Positions 1 to 8,129 are shown, counted from the stretch's first letter. The stretch is 10,000 nt of DNA from Theodoxus fluviatilis (GCA_034096865.1 JAWQFJ010001285.1:198967-208966), one strand, 5' to 3'. The notes: a model not told the origin generated them from the sequence alone. Numbers and translations are program-made.

Positions 1-535
1 TTTGAAGACCTTCTTGTAACCTGCTCGCTTTCTTTAAAGGTATCTTAGATTAAAGCAAAGAGCAGTTTTCCTCCTCTTTCCGTGTTATACAAAAAACTGC
101 GAAAACACACGGTAATCTAAGGCAAAGGAGAAAACTGTATAAAAATTAAGATAACGAAGCAGAATGCGAAAAGCAGTCGTATTGGAATACCCAATGACTG
201 CACCTTTTCGTGCTCTTCCTCCAAGTCCTCGCCCACGCACTCAAGAAAATACGAAAGCTCACAGACTTCTAAGCTGAATAATGACAAGACAAACCGCCAG
301 CAGGGAGTGCGAGGGAAAAAGAAGGCAGACGTTAAGAAGGTGAGGCTGAGAGATGTAGGAAAGGCAAGGCAAGCAGATCACAAACCTCGGACAGGTTTGA
401 CAAGCAGATAAGCAGTAGCTTTGTGGCCATCACTGAACAAAGCAACAGTCCAGCCAATTTTGCGGACTTATTCAAACCCCGAATTGCCACTTTGCCCTGC
501 TAATGGCCCGTCCCTAGGGGCAGCATGAACACGCT
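1..535. other. Unassigned sequence; one imperfect inverted repeat
   Basis: No exon or RNA gene was recognised. Positions 41-82 and 119-153 form imperfect inverted arms sharing TATCTTA and CAGTTTTC-TCCT. No splice-flanked open frame belonging to the downstream end of the minus-strand gene was found. Confidence 0.4.
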
Positions 536-549
536 AGGGGCAAACAAAG

Positions 550-1090
550 GCATGGAGACAAGGGCAGGGGGTAGAGGGGGAGGGTAGGGGACGGAGGAAA
601 AAGGGGGGGGGAGGTAGGGAAGTAGTAGGTGAAAAAGGAGCAAGCTGGGAACACAGGGGGCAGGAAGCAGAGATCAAGGACGGAGAGGGGAAACGTAGAG
701 GGCAGATGATGCGAACAGGGGAGGGAGAAGTGGAGAGAGGCAGTAAAGAGGGAGGTCGAGGTGGGAAAAGAAGCAGGGGGGATGGAGGGTGCACCTAGAG
801 ACAAACTTAGAAGCTGGGCGTAGGGGGGCAGACATTGTGGGAGTAGGAGTGAGAAAAGGGGGATCTTAGGAGTAGGTGGGAGAGAGAGAGGGACGCAGTG
901 AGGAGTGTAAGGGACTATACAGGGCAGGCCGGAAACAGAAAAGAGGAGTTAATGGCAAGAAGCAAACGCTTGTCGCATTGAAGCAGAAGGAGTGATGGGA
1001 ACGAAGAGGACGAGGGACCACAGAGACAGAAAGGAGGAGGTGGTTCAAGGGAAAGCATTGACAGAAGAGGAAGAAGACAACATCGGTACT
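550..1090 (+). repeat. Long purine-rich tract
   Basis: The plus strand is dominated by A and G with frequent GGGG runs, including nine consecutive G at 603-611. The longest minus-strand open frames here are pyrimidine-codon artefacts (Pro, Ser, Leu, Phe) with no domain. Such tracts can form triplex or G-quadruplex structures. Confidence 0.7.
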
Positions 1091-1148
1091 CTAGAGGTGA
1101 GACTGCTTGGTCCCACCTATAGTTCTCGGAAGATGAAGATCTCTGCGG

Positions 1149-1149
<1 letters not shown>

Positions 1150-1219
<70 letters not shown>
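1150..1219 (+). repeat. (GT)n microsatellite, ~35 repeats
   Basis: Uninterrupted TG/GT dinucleotides over 70 bp, directly followed by a GA tract. Confidence 0.97.
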
Positions 1220-1220
<1 letters not shown>

Positions 1221-1238
1221 CAGAGAGAGAGAGAGACA

Positions 1239-1269
<31 letters not shown>
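1221..1269 (+). repeat. (GA)n microsatellite with CAGA interruptions
   Basis: GA repeats broken by C at regular positions. Joined to the preceding GT tract, it forms a compound locus. Confidence 0.95.
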
Positions 1270-1373
1270 TATTTGTGTGTTTGTATGTATGTCTGTTTGT
1301 GTGCATGTGTGCGTTTGTGAGTGTGCCTGTGTTGTGTATCTGTGTGCATATGTTTGTGTGGTATCTGTCAGTG

Positions 1374-1374
<1 letters not shown>
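1270..1374 (+). repeat. Degenerate GT-rich spacer
   Basis: TG-rich sequence with TATG, TTTG and TGCG variants, probably a decayed extension of the GT locus. It separates the GA and CT tracts. Confidence 0.7.

Positions 1375-1426
<52 letters not shown>
1375..1426 (+). repeat. (CT)n microsatellite, ~26 repeats
   Basis: Nearly perfect CT repeats, complementary to the GA tract at 1221-1269. Confidence 0.96.
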
Positions 1427-1427
<1 letters not shown>

Positions 1428-1428
<1 letters not shown>

Positions 1429-1800
1429 TTAAGTACACGACTTCGTTCCTCAGGGTGGACGCCCTTCATGTGTAAATAGACGCCAAACATGATGCACATG
1501 TTCTTGGTGCACCGCAACTCCGATAAAAAGGATACAGAAAAATCAAGTTAATCACTTTTCCTATGACAAGCTAATTTTTTTTGCGTCTGGCAGCATCTTA
1601 TCTGCGAGGAACCTGAGCAGCGTACGTGACCGTAAAGAAAGCATCGCAGACGAAAGTGCCGAAGCCTGGAGATAGAGATTGTGCGTCAGAGGTAGAATAG
1701 CCAAGCCCATGACAGGCTTATCTTTAGAGATACCACCATCATCGGTGCACCTGCACTAACTAGTGTTGAAAGGGAGTTCAGCAATTAACCCCGCACTTAT
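1428..1800. other. Unassigned sequence between microsatellites
   Basis: Mixed-composition DNA without a convincing exon, RNA gene or repeat. Open frames are short and lack splice context. Confidence 0.4.
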
Positions 1801-1802
1801 TT

Positions 1803-1806
<4 letters not shown>

Positions 1807-1858
<52 letters not shown>
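1807..1858 (+). repeat. (CA)n microsatellite, 26 repeats
   Basis: Uninterrupted CA repeats over 52 bp. Confidence 0.97.
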
Positions 1859-1863
<5 letters not shown>

Positions 1864-1990
1864 ACACACACACACACTCACATACACTCACATACATACA
1901 GACACACACATACACACACATACACATACATACACACACACACATACATACATACACATACACACACATACATACATCCACCCACACACA
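1859..1990 (+). repeat. Imperfect CA/CATA repeat
   Basis: Continuation of the CA tract with CATA, CAGA and CTCA variants, a decayed or higher-order CA array. The Thr-His open frame across it is a repeat artefact. Confidence 0.9.
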
Positions 1991-2231
1991 CTGGTGACGC
2001 CTTACACAGGTCAGCTAAAGGAGAAATCAACAGGAGAGGGTGGCAGTGTGGTATGTATGGGAGGTGAGGGACACGGTGACCTATAAAAGGCGGCGCCGGC
2101 AGGAAATGGCGGGATTTGCTCCGGAAATGACCCCGTTGACCAGACACCCTTAGGCGTTGCTAGGGTACCCTTGATCGAAAGTGCATCCACCGTATGATGC
2201 TTTTTTCGCCATCCTTGTTCGCTACCTTATG

Positions 2232-2234
<3 letters not shown>

Positions 2235-2302
<68 letters not shown>

Positions 2303-2330
2303 CAGAGAGAGACAGAGAGAGAGGGAGAGA
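2235..2330 (+). repeat. (GA)n microsatellite, ending in a G run
   Basis: About 60 bp of perfect GA, then GA with CAGA and GGGA interruptions, followed by nine G at 2331-2339. Confidence 0.96.
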
Positions 2331-2544
2331 GGGGGGGGGATATTACAATAATGAAAAGGTGCAAAGTTTGGTGATCCGAAGCTTGAAGAGAAACCTCATG
2401 TAAACGAATGTTTTCTCAGTTATGCTAGAGTACGCGGCATTGCGATAACAAGGTCAACAGAAACAACCACCACAACCACGGTCCCACATGGCAGCATAAT
2501 AGTCTGAGCTTTGGACCCATCTCATGTTACGTCTGCCGAGATAG

Positions 2545-2622
2545 TGTCATAGGGTAGATGGTGGTTTATCCTGAAACAGAGCGTGATCTACTTGCATGTG
2601 AATGACATGACGTTTTCACCCG
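2545..2622 (+). repeat. Left terminal inverted repeat of the MITE-like element
   Basis: Starts TGTCATAGGGTAGATGG and ends TTTTCACCCG. It pairs with 2847-2925 with a few substitutions and one or two single-base indels; the similarity drops off immediately inside it. Confidence 0.75.
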
Positions 2623-2846
2623 AAATATGGGTTTTCATCGATTTCTTTCGCCTTATTAATACTTTTTAAATGATACTTTGATATGAAAATGTTTGTGTAA
2701 TCAATCACACGCAACAAATACAACAATCGTTGGGTCCGAGATTTCACAAAACGCTCACCGTTACAGCCGGCTATTCACGGTTAAGATAACGAGAGTAAGC
2801 GGTGAAAAGTAATTTCTGCGGGGTATTGTCCAATCACAAAATTTGG

Positions 2847-2925
2847 CGGGTGACAACGTCATTTTATTCATATGCAAATAGGTCACGCTCTACGTATCGG
2901 ATAAACCACCGTCTAGCCTATGACA
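2847..2925 (-). repeat. Right terminal inverted repeat of the MITE-like element
   Basis: Read on the minus strand it starts TGTCATAGGCTAGACGG and ends GTCACCCG. It contains ATGCAAAT (plus strand, 2872-2879); the left end has the variant CTTGCATGTGAAT at the equivalent place. Confidence 0.75.
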
Positions 2926-3021
2926 AGAGCTTCTAATTTGTCCATACACGTGTCCTGAGGTCAACCACTTTTCCCACGAACTTTTGGGAGGGGGGCTGGT
3001 TGGGGGGAGGGGATTGGGGGA

Positions 3022-3033
3022 GGGGGGGGGGGG
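3022..3033 (+). repeat. G homopolymer within a G-rich tract
   Basis: Twelve consecutive G, inside a G-rich segment from 2987 to 3037 containing several further GGGG runs (quadruplex-prone). Confidence 0.9.
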
Positions 3034-3070
3034 AGGCGGATAGAGAAACCACGTCAATAGCTGGTAGCAT

Positions 3071-3145
3071 GGGCCAAGGATCAAACCCTGGTTGTATGAG
3101 CAGGCAGACCTGTTGGCTTTGCCCCTAATCCACTGTATCCAGGCG
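3071..3145 (-). mobile_element. Possible tRNA-derived SINE fragment
   Basis: On the minus strand CAGTGGATTAGGGGCAAAGCC is followed about 25 nt later by CCAGGGTTTGATCCTTGG. The second piece matches a Pol III B box with one change (GGTTTGATCC against GGTTCGANTCC). The first resembles the CAGTGGATTAG part of many animal tRNA-derived SINE heads, though the A box is disturbed. Downstream on that strand comes a C-rich tract (3000-3035). The ends and tail are not defined, so this is an inference from promoter-box similarity. Confidence 0.35.
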
Positions 3146-3712
3146 TGCTGGACTGCGGAAGAGTCGATCACTACCGCCTTCTACCCTTCAGCGACCATTG
3201 CGGTTCACGGGACGCAGCGGATCTCATGCACAATGACTTTCCAAGGGCACATAACAACCGGTGTCTCACGTCTTTCCACCACCCTTGTAAACTATTAGCA
3301 GTAAACTTAGAATTCATCAACAGAAGGATTCAAATCGCGCTAGTTCAAAAAAGACAAAAACATGAAAAGGTCTTTTGAATACGTCATGTCGGCCAGCGCA
3401 AAACGATTCAGACGCAAACTTCCTGTCAATTTTAGTCTCGTTTTACTCAGGTGACGAAATCTACGACAGACTCTTATATTAACAACCATTAAAGCAGAAC
3501 TACTAGCCATTTGATGGTGCCGTTTCTATCAAATATAAAAATGCACACATCCACGACCTCTTCAACGATTCACGGTCTTCACTGGGGCAAAGGTGTTCTA
3601 CCCTTTGGACATTTTCCCAGGCCAACACCGGTATCAACTTCACGCGGTCAATGACCAGGTGGTGGGGAGACACTGATACAGGTGGTTGAACCGGTGTAAG
3701 TCACGTTGCATA
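3145..3712. other. Unassigned sequence
   Basis: No exon supported. A short inverted pair (CCAACACCGGT near 3632 and ACCGGTGTAAG near 3690) is present. Open frames at 3092-3378 have no domain and no splice context. Confidence 0.4.
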
Positions 3713-3732
3713 CCCCCCCCCCCCCCCCCCCC
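3713..3732 (+). repeat. Poly(C) tract, 20 nt
   Basis: Twenty consecutive C. On the minus strand this is a G run lying about 240 nt downstream of the tRNA-like unit. Confidence 0.95.
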
Positions 3733-3965
3733 AGCGGGGCAGGAGTGCGGAGGGCAGCCAAAGGACCCGCAGCTGCCCTGAAGTCAAGCAGAAAACCGCA
3801 CTGAGAGAGGGCGGCGTGGACCATGAGTCGATGGTCGTCCTCGCGTCAAGGAGATCCATTGTGGAGCTTCATTACCCTCTTGTGGAAGTATCCAGAGATC
3901 CCTCTTCGTTCAGTCCAATATCTAGTTTAACATACAGAGCCGAAGCCCTGCGTGGGACAGACAGG

Positions 3966-3970
3966 AAAAA
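3966..3970 (-). terminator. Possible RNA polymerase III terminator of the tRNA-like unit
   Basis: A run of five T on the minus strand starts 5 nt after the end of the tRNA-like helix. That is the usual place for a Pol III stop and supports a self-contained transcription unit rather than only the head of a SINE. Confidence 0.45.
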
Positions 3971-3974
3971 TGTA

Positions 3975-4051
3975 GGACCACAGGCGGGGACTGAACCCGC
4001 GACCTTTCGGTTAGCACCCGAAATGCTCTACCAGCTGAGCTACCATGGTCC
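3975..4051 (-). tRNA. tRNA-like gene or pseudogene, anticodon GCT, short variable loop
   Basis: On the minus strand a cloverleaf folds from 4049 to 3977. Acceptor ACCATGG pairs with CTGTGGT (two G-T pairs) and is extended by GG/CC at 4051-4050 and 3976-3975 into a 9-bp helix. The D stem is GCTC/GAGC with a GG-containing loop. The anticodon stem is TTCGG/CCGAA with loop GTGCTAA (anticodon GCT at 4015-4013), the variable loop is 5 nt, and the T stem is GCGGG/CCCGC. The A box TAGCTCAGCTGG is good. The T loop TTCAGTC has G where A58 is expected. GCT reads serine codons, but eukaryotic tRNA-Ser has a long variable arm that is missing here. The anticodon arm instead resembles tRNA-Asn (TTCGG..GTTAACCGAA) with a changed anticodon. 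There is one extra base before the anticodon stem. It could be a functional oddity, a pseudogene or a SINE head. Confidence 0.55.
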
Positions 4052-4385
4052 GTGTTGTCTTCACATATCTTCTTGTCTGTACATATATTCGTTCGGCAGT
4101 GGCGCCTGTATGAATTTGCTCCTGACTTTTCACTAAAAAGCCGCCATTCGGAATTATTTTTCCTCACATGATTTGCTTAACCGTCCAAAGTAAAAACATT
4201 GTAGCTCCTCTAGCATCTATTTCTTTTTTTTTTAAGGCCATCAGCGGAACCTTTGAAAATGGATTAATATTTGTTTTGGACGTGTAAAGCGCCACAGATC
4301 AATATTTGAATTCACTATGACAAATAAAATCATAGGAATTCGAGCTAAAGTGCACGTCACTAGCACGAATTTAATGGTAAAGATA
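4052..4385. other. Unassigned sequence next to the 4391-4514 exon
   Basis: AT-rich intron-like DNA beginning, on the gene strand, with the GTAAGT donor at 4390-4385. No further exon recognised. Confidence 0.45.
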
Positions 4386-4390
4386 CTTAC

Positions 4391-4514
4391 GTCGTCTGCT
4401 TGAAGATCTCGTTGAAGTTCTTCTCATACAGGTTCTTGAGAATGCCCTTCCAAGGGTTGTATTCCTTGGCATCCCTGTGCCAGCCGTACTTCAGAGGCAG
4501 AACCTCGCCCCTCT
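4391..4514 (-). CDS. Internal exon following the TSR exon; charged/aromatic segment of the same secreted protein
   Basis: On the minus strand a T-rich acceptor (GTTTTCTTGCAG) precedes 4514 and a consensus donor GTAAGT follows 4391. The exon is 124 nt: 2 nt, 40 codons, 2 nt, so it enters in phase 1 and leaves in phase 2. Entry phase matches the phase-1 end of the TSR exon, and joining them makes a Glu codon (G+AG) without a stop. The peptide begins RGEVLPLKYGWHRDAKEY, continues NPWKGILKNLYEKNF, and ends near IFKQT. It has no cysteine, no membrane segment and many Lys, Glu, Tyr and Trp residues. A linker with a Leu-Pro motif and an aromatic/basic stretch after the TSR would fit an RPE-spondin-like protein, but I do not recognise a defined domain. 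The frame is open throughout, while the surrounding sequence is not. The next exon was not found to the left and may lie outside the window. Confidence 0.8.
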
Positions 4515-4519
4515 CTGCA

Positions 4520-4985
4520 AGAAAACAAATAGTGCAATGGGTACTACATCCACATTATTCTACTGCTGATATTCTTTTCATGCCTCTGGCAGTCTTTATG
4601 TAAAAACATATGCAGAAAATCGTCAAAAACTTATGTTTTTCCAGCTGCATTGAATGCATTGTTTTCCTTGAGGACACTTTAGGTACATGTATACATATTT
4701 TTTCAACCTTTAACTGCTGGGAGAACTGAAAGTCAGTAGATATTTTTTTACAATATCTACAAATAAATGTTGTCTTGAAATATAACATTCAGCGCTGCAA
4801 GAAGTCCATCCAAAACAGTATGTACTGCAATCTGAAAGTCCTACAGAATAACAATGTGAATAAAACATTACACGTTGTTTGTAAAATCTGCCTTCAAGGG
4901 CACAAGCCTCTGCGTGACAAGCATACCTATGCACACACGTCGCCCCACTACCCGCTGTATGCTGAAAAGATTCCTCTCACATTCC
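4520..4985. other. Intronic sequence without recognised features
   Basis: AT-rich, many T and A runs. Apart from the acceptor pyrimidine tract just above 4515 nothing is identifiable. Confidence 0.45.
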
Positions 4986-4988
4986 ATT

Positions 4989-4990
<2 letters not shown>

Positions 4991-5055
<65 letters not shown>
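4991..5055 (+). repeat. (AC)n microsatellite, ~32 repeats
   Basis: Uninterrupted AC repeats over 65 bp. Confidence 0.97.
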
Positions 5056-5058
<3 letters not shown>

Positions 5059-5115
5059 ACATACACACACTCACACACAATCACATACACACACTCACAC
5101 AAACACACACACACC
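5055..5115 (+). repeat. CA-rich sequence with a duplicated 24-bp unit
   Basis: AATCACATACACACACTCAC starts at 5055 and again at 5079, a direct 24-bp duplication, followed by further CA repeats to 5114. Confidence 0.88.
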
Positions 5116-5186
5116 GCTGGAATGCGGAGGAAAATAACATGCAGCTGAAGCTGAGATCACTTCCAGTTTTGCCTTCCTCACGAGCA

Positions 5187-5208
5187 GGGGGGGGGGGGGG
5201 GGGGGGGG
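5187..5208 (+). repeat. Poly(G) tract, 22 nt
   Basis: Twenty-two consecutive G, followed by purine-rich sequence to about 5315 (GGAGGAAAAGGGGGG and similar). Quadruplex or triplex formation is plausible; sequencing length errors are also likely here. Confidence 0.93.
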
Positions 5209-5315
5209 AGGAGGAAAAGGGGGGTCGGGGAGAGAGTCGGGCTGAGATGCTGGTAATAGGAAAAGGAGGCCAAAGAGGAAGAGAAGTAGTGGACGTTGAA
5301 GAAGGAGGAGGATAA

Positions 5316-6300
5316 TGGGTACCACATTGCCCTCTTTGCTCAGCAATAGCCATTTCTTCACTCGATCTTGCCAGTGCGGCCAGGAGGGAGAGAACTAGTT
5401 GAGGAACCCGAGTGCGAGGAGAAGAACCACACCCCCATCACTCTGCTTCGCAAACTCTCTGCTACTTCCAGGCTAAGAAGACGACATCAGGGAAAGGTTG
5501 GAGTAACATGGAGAAGATCTCAAGGCAACCGTCTGGGGCCGGGAAACCAAACACACGAGGAAGTCTGTAGGAGCCGAGTTGGGTTAGATAAGAAGAAACA
5601 ATAAATCAAATTTCTCGAAATTTTCGGCGTTTTTCTGGACTATTGAATTGCCTCCAGTCATTAAAGATAGGGCCAACAGAAGCATTAAACTTTTCATAAG
5701 GGCGTGTAGAAAACCAGTCCAAAAGTTCAGAACTGTGAAATAGATTTGAAGACGTATGCACTTACAAATTTAAAGAGAGCAAAACGTGGACAAAAACTGA
5801 ACGGAAGCTGAAGAAGGATGGAGGAAGAAGACTAGACTTCCTCAAAGTTCAAAGTTCAACTACTTTGCGCCCCTTCATTGAGACTGTGAATCGAGAGCAA
5901 GATAACCTCTACGTGTAGAAGAGAGGGCAAGAATGGGCACACAGTGTCACACCGGCACAACGGTTCAACAATCTTGTGGGGCCTCTGCAGATAAGCGGAA
6001 TGCTTTCAGGACGAGGGGAAGGGGCCAGGCAAGATACTGAGGAGCTGAATAATAGACAGTTGCTTCCTGAGTGCCAACAGGCCAGCATGCCACAGCCTTC
6101 CAGTTTCTCCACCTGAACTTAAGAGCTCAGGCCCCACTCTAGCATGCCACAGATAGACGTAAACAACCGAAGTCGAAATATTCAGGGGAAAAGGTTTGTG
6201 CTGACCTCTCGACCACTGCGCCTTAATAAGGAGGATGAGAAAGAACATCAACTAAGAAAAAAAGAAAACTTTACTCAACTGAAAATAGTACGTAGGTACG
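5316..6300. other. Intronic sequence without a supported gene
   Basis: Mixed composition. The plus-strand frame at 5368-5604 (78 codons, basic) has no domain I recognise. AGCATGCCACAG occurs twice (about 6084 and 6141). On the minus strand TGGTCGAGAGG (6215-6205) resembles a Pol III A box within GGCGCAGTGGTCGAGAGGTC, but no B box follows at the expected distance. Confidence 0.45.
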
Positions 6301-6323
6301 TACGGACACACACGCAGGCACAC

Positions 6324-6326
<3 letters not shown>

Positions 6327-6391
<65 letters not shown>
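6327..6391 (+). repeat. (CT)n microsatellite, ~32 repeats
   Basis: Uninterrupted CT over 65 bp. It is bracketed by GCAGGCACACA, present at 6314 and again just after the tract. Confidence 0.97.
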
Positions 6392-6394
<3 letters not shown>

Positions 6395-6395
6395 G

Positions 6396-6396
<1 letters not shown>

Positions 6397-6438
<42 letters not shown>

Positions 6439-6474
6439 TACACATGAACACACACACACAGACACACACGCACA
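6397..6474 (+). repeat. (CA)n microsatellite with degenerate tail
   Basis: Perfect CA to about 6436, then CA with AATA, TGAA and GA interruptions. Together with the CT tract it forms a compound locus that is the inverted counterpart of 1150-1269. Confidence 0.95.
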
Positions 6475-7892
6475 AAGACTCAAAGACACAGACAGGATAG
6501 GCGCAAGGCAGACGGGCGGGCAGGCCACCTGGTGTGAAGGTCATTCTACATAGGGCGAACGGGGCAAGGAGGGAGGGCACTGTCTGCAGACAGGTAGTGC
6601 AAGTGTAGCATGGTCTTGCATGTCTCCATCTCCAGCCCAGAACATAATGCCTTCATCATCATGGTAGAGAAGTGCAACCCCCTTGAGCCGCACTGCGTCC
6701 AACGGCCTTGGTACTCATTCCTATATTTGATTCTCATTTCCTATCCTTTTACACTTTTAATAAAGTCTCCTCCTTTTTAATTCAACTTGTCGGTATTGCC
6801 TTTCTCTCAAAAAACGAGACCGCCTTTTAAAATAATGACTTAACATCGCATTTGGACGCCCTCTCTTAGGTGTAGTTTTAGTCGCATCTTTGATGTATTC
6901 GGTGTTTCTATTCCTAGGATTGACCTCGGGTAGCAACTGAAGACTGCAAGATCATTAAGAACCATTTCTTAATGAGACGGTGTGAAGGACACGATAAGTC
7001 TACTCCAATCTCGTCTCAACAATGTCAAATTCTTCGCAAATTTTTAAAAATCGTACACGCTCAATCATTATTTGTAGAGAAAACTACCCAAATCACAAAA
7101 ACGCTCCACTTGTCTTTGTAGTACATCTTGGCGTATTGATTTTGTGGGTAAATATTACGGCAATTTAGCAGGTGCCGGCCGACATCAACGTGGAACCGCA
7201 TGGGCAACTTCGTCTCGGTTGCGTTGTTTCCAAAAGCCATAAATGCCCATGACATCGATTTTGTCACGTCTTTGCATAAGGTCATGAGTAATTATCTTTC
7301 GGCATCCTTGGGAAGCTCTACTAATGTGAGGAAGTTGTTATTGATTGAAGGAAGATAACCCATTCCACGAATGAATGTTATTGTGGAAAGCCGATATGGA
7401 ACACGAATATAGGAATGACGTTTGGTGGTCATGAGTCAGGGCAAACTAGGCATCAGACATTGTTTCACGGTGCACCGCCAGTCCGCCACATTCACCTTTC
7501 ATATGCACGACCAGCACCATCACTTTTAGAGCCGGAATCAATAATAATTGATAACTTTTGGCACAAGTATTCTGAGCAGTTATTACACTGCTCGATCAAG
7601 GCTACAGATTAGCTCATGTTGGTGGGTTGGGGTTTGGAAACCATGTACAGGTGTATACACGAGCCAAGAACCAATACAGCTATGAATTTTTTTAAGCATG
7701 TCTTTCTCTCGGTCGAACTGTGTTTATCAGTAGGATTTGGGACACTATATTCTTCATAATTATTCAGCAGCCAGGTTCGCATTTTAATTTACCAAGACTA
7801 GCGATCATGTTCCCAGTCTTCTCTTTCCTTTGATAATACATCAGCTCACGACTACATCTGGGTGGTCCGTGGATTGCATGCATAAACGTATG
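6475..7892. other. Intronic sequence without recognised features
   Basis: About 1.4 kb of mostly AT-rich DNA. AATAAA occurs at 6759-6764 on the plus strand without a gene upstream of it. The minus-strand frame at 7061-7285 and the plus-strand frame at 7415-7612 match no domain I know. No splice-flanked exon found. Confidence 0.45.
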
Positions 7893-7990
7893 ATCAATAT
7901 TCATAAGCCAGCCTCGTCATCTGATTCGTCAGTGTTGGGCATCGAGTATGTTAGTGGGTAGAGGATAGGGAACAGGTCCATTTCTCTTAC

Positions 7991-8039
7991 CTGGCAGCTC
8001 TACCTTGTGGTACTCCACGCTCTGTTCCAGGTAGTCATC
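7991..8039 (-). pseudogene. Intronic duplicate of the TSR exon 3' end with donor (distal copy)
   Basis: A 49-nt copy followed by GTAAG (7990-7986). In frame it reads DDYLEQSVEYHKVELP, nearly identical to the middle copy, so these two share a recent ancestor. The sixth TSR cysteine is again Tyr. A possible upstream AATCAG acceptor would also lead into an in-frame TGA when joined in phase 1. It is most likely a decoy exon end. Confidence 0.75.
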
Positions 8040-8129
8040 AATATTCATACGTCATTAGCTGATTCATCAGTGGCGGGCACCATGTATGTTAGTGGGCAAA
8101 GGATGGGGGCACAGGTCGATTTCTCTTAC

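Larger units (their letters stand above)
2545..2925. mobile_element. MITE-like non-autonomous DNA element with long terminal inverted repeats
   Basis: The left end (2545-2622) and the reverse complement of the right end (2847-2925) align over about 78 bp with roughly 80% identity by eye. Both begin TGTCATAGG, share GGTGGTTTATCC, AGAGCGTGA and ATGACGTT, and end at TCACCCG. The element is 381 bp, with an AT-rich core of about 225 bp and no open frame of note. Long inverted ends on a short non-coding body are the hallmark of MITEs mobilised by a transposase elsewhere. No convincing target-site duplication is visible: only AG directly abuts both ends. The superfamily therefore cannot be assigned. 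It lies in the minus-strand gene's presumed intron, or beyond its end. Confidence 0.75.

Noticed and set aside
181..241. Possible minus-strand coding segment (ECVGEDLEEEHEKVQ)
   Set aside because: Acidic peptide is suggestive, but no consensus acceptor and donor pair brackets it and it does not match the expected next exon.
514..804. Pro/Ser/Leu-rich minus-strand frames of 86-96 codons
   Set aside because: They arise from the purine-rich tract read on the pyrimidine strand; no domain and no splice context.
915..1475. Overlapping open frames rich in Val-Cys, Thr-His, Ser-Leu and Arg-Glu
   Set aside because: They are translations of GT, CA, CT and GA repeats and run open because dinucleotide repeats lack stops.
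2082..2089. TATAAAAG followed by GGCGGCGCCGGC, like a core promoter
   Set aside because: No exon, start codon with coding potential or transcript evidence downstream on the plus strand; a GA microsatellite follows instead.
3977..4049. Ordinary tRNA-Ser(GCT) gene
   Set aside because: The variable loop is only 5 nt, whereas eukaryotic tRNA-Ser is a type II tRNA with a long arm; kept only as a tRNA-like unit.
6759..6764. AATAAA followed by T/C-rich sequence as a polyadenylation signal
   Set aside because: No plus-strand gene ends here, and the hexamer is expected by chance in AT-rich DNA.
7061..7285. Minus-strand frame of 74 codons with mixed amino-acid content
   Set aside because: The composition looks protein-like, but there is no recognisable motif and no flanking splice sites; chance is sufficient.
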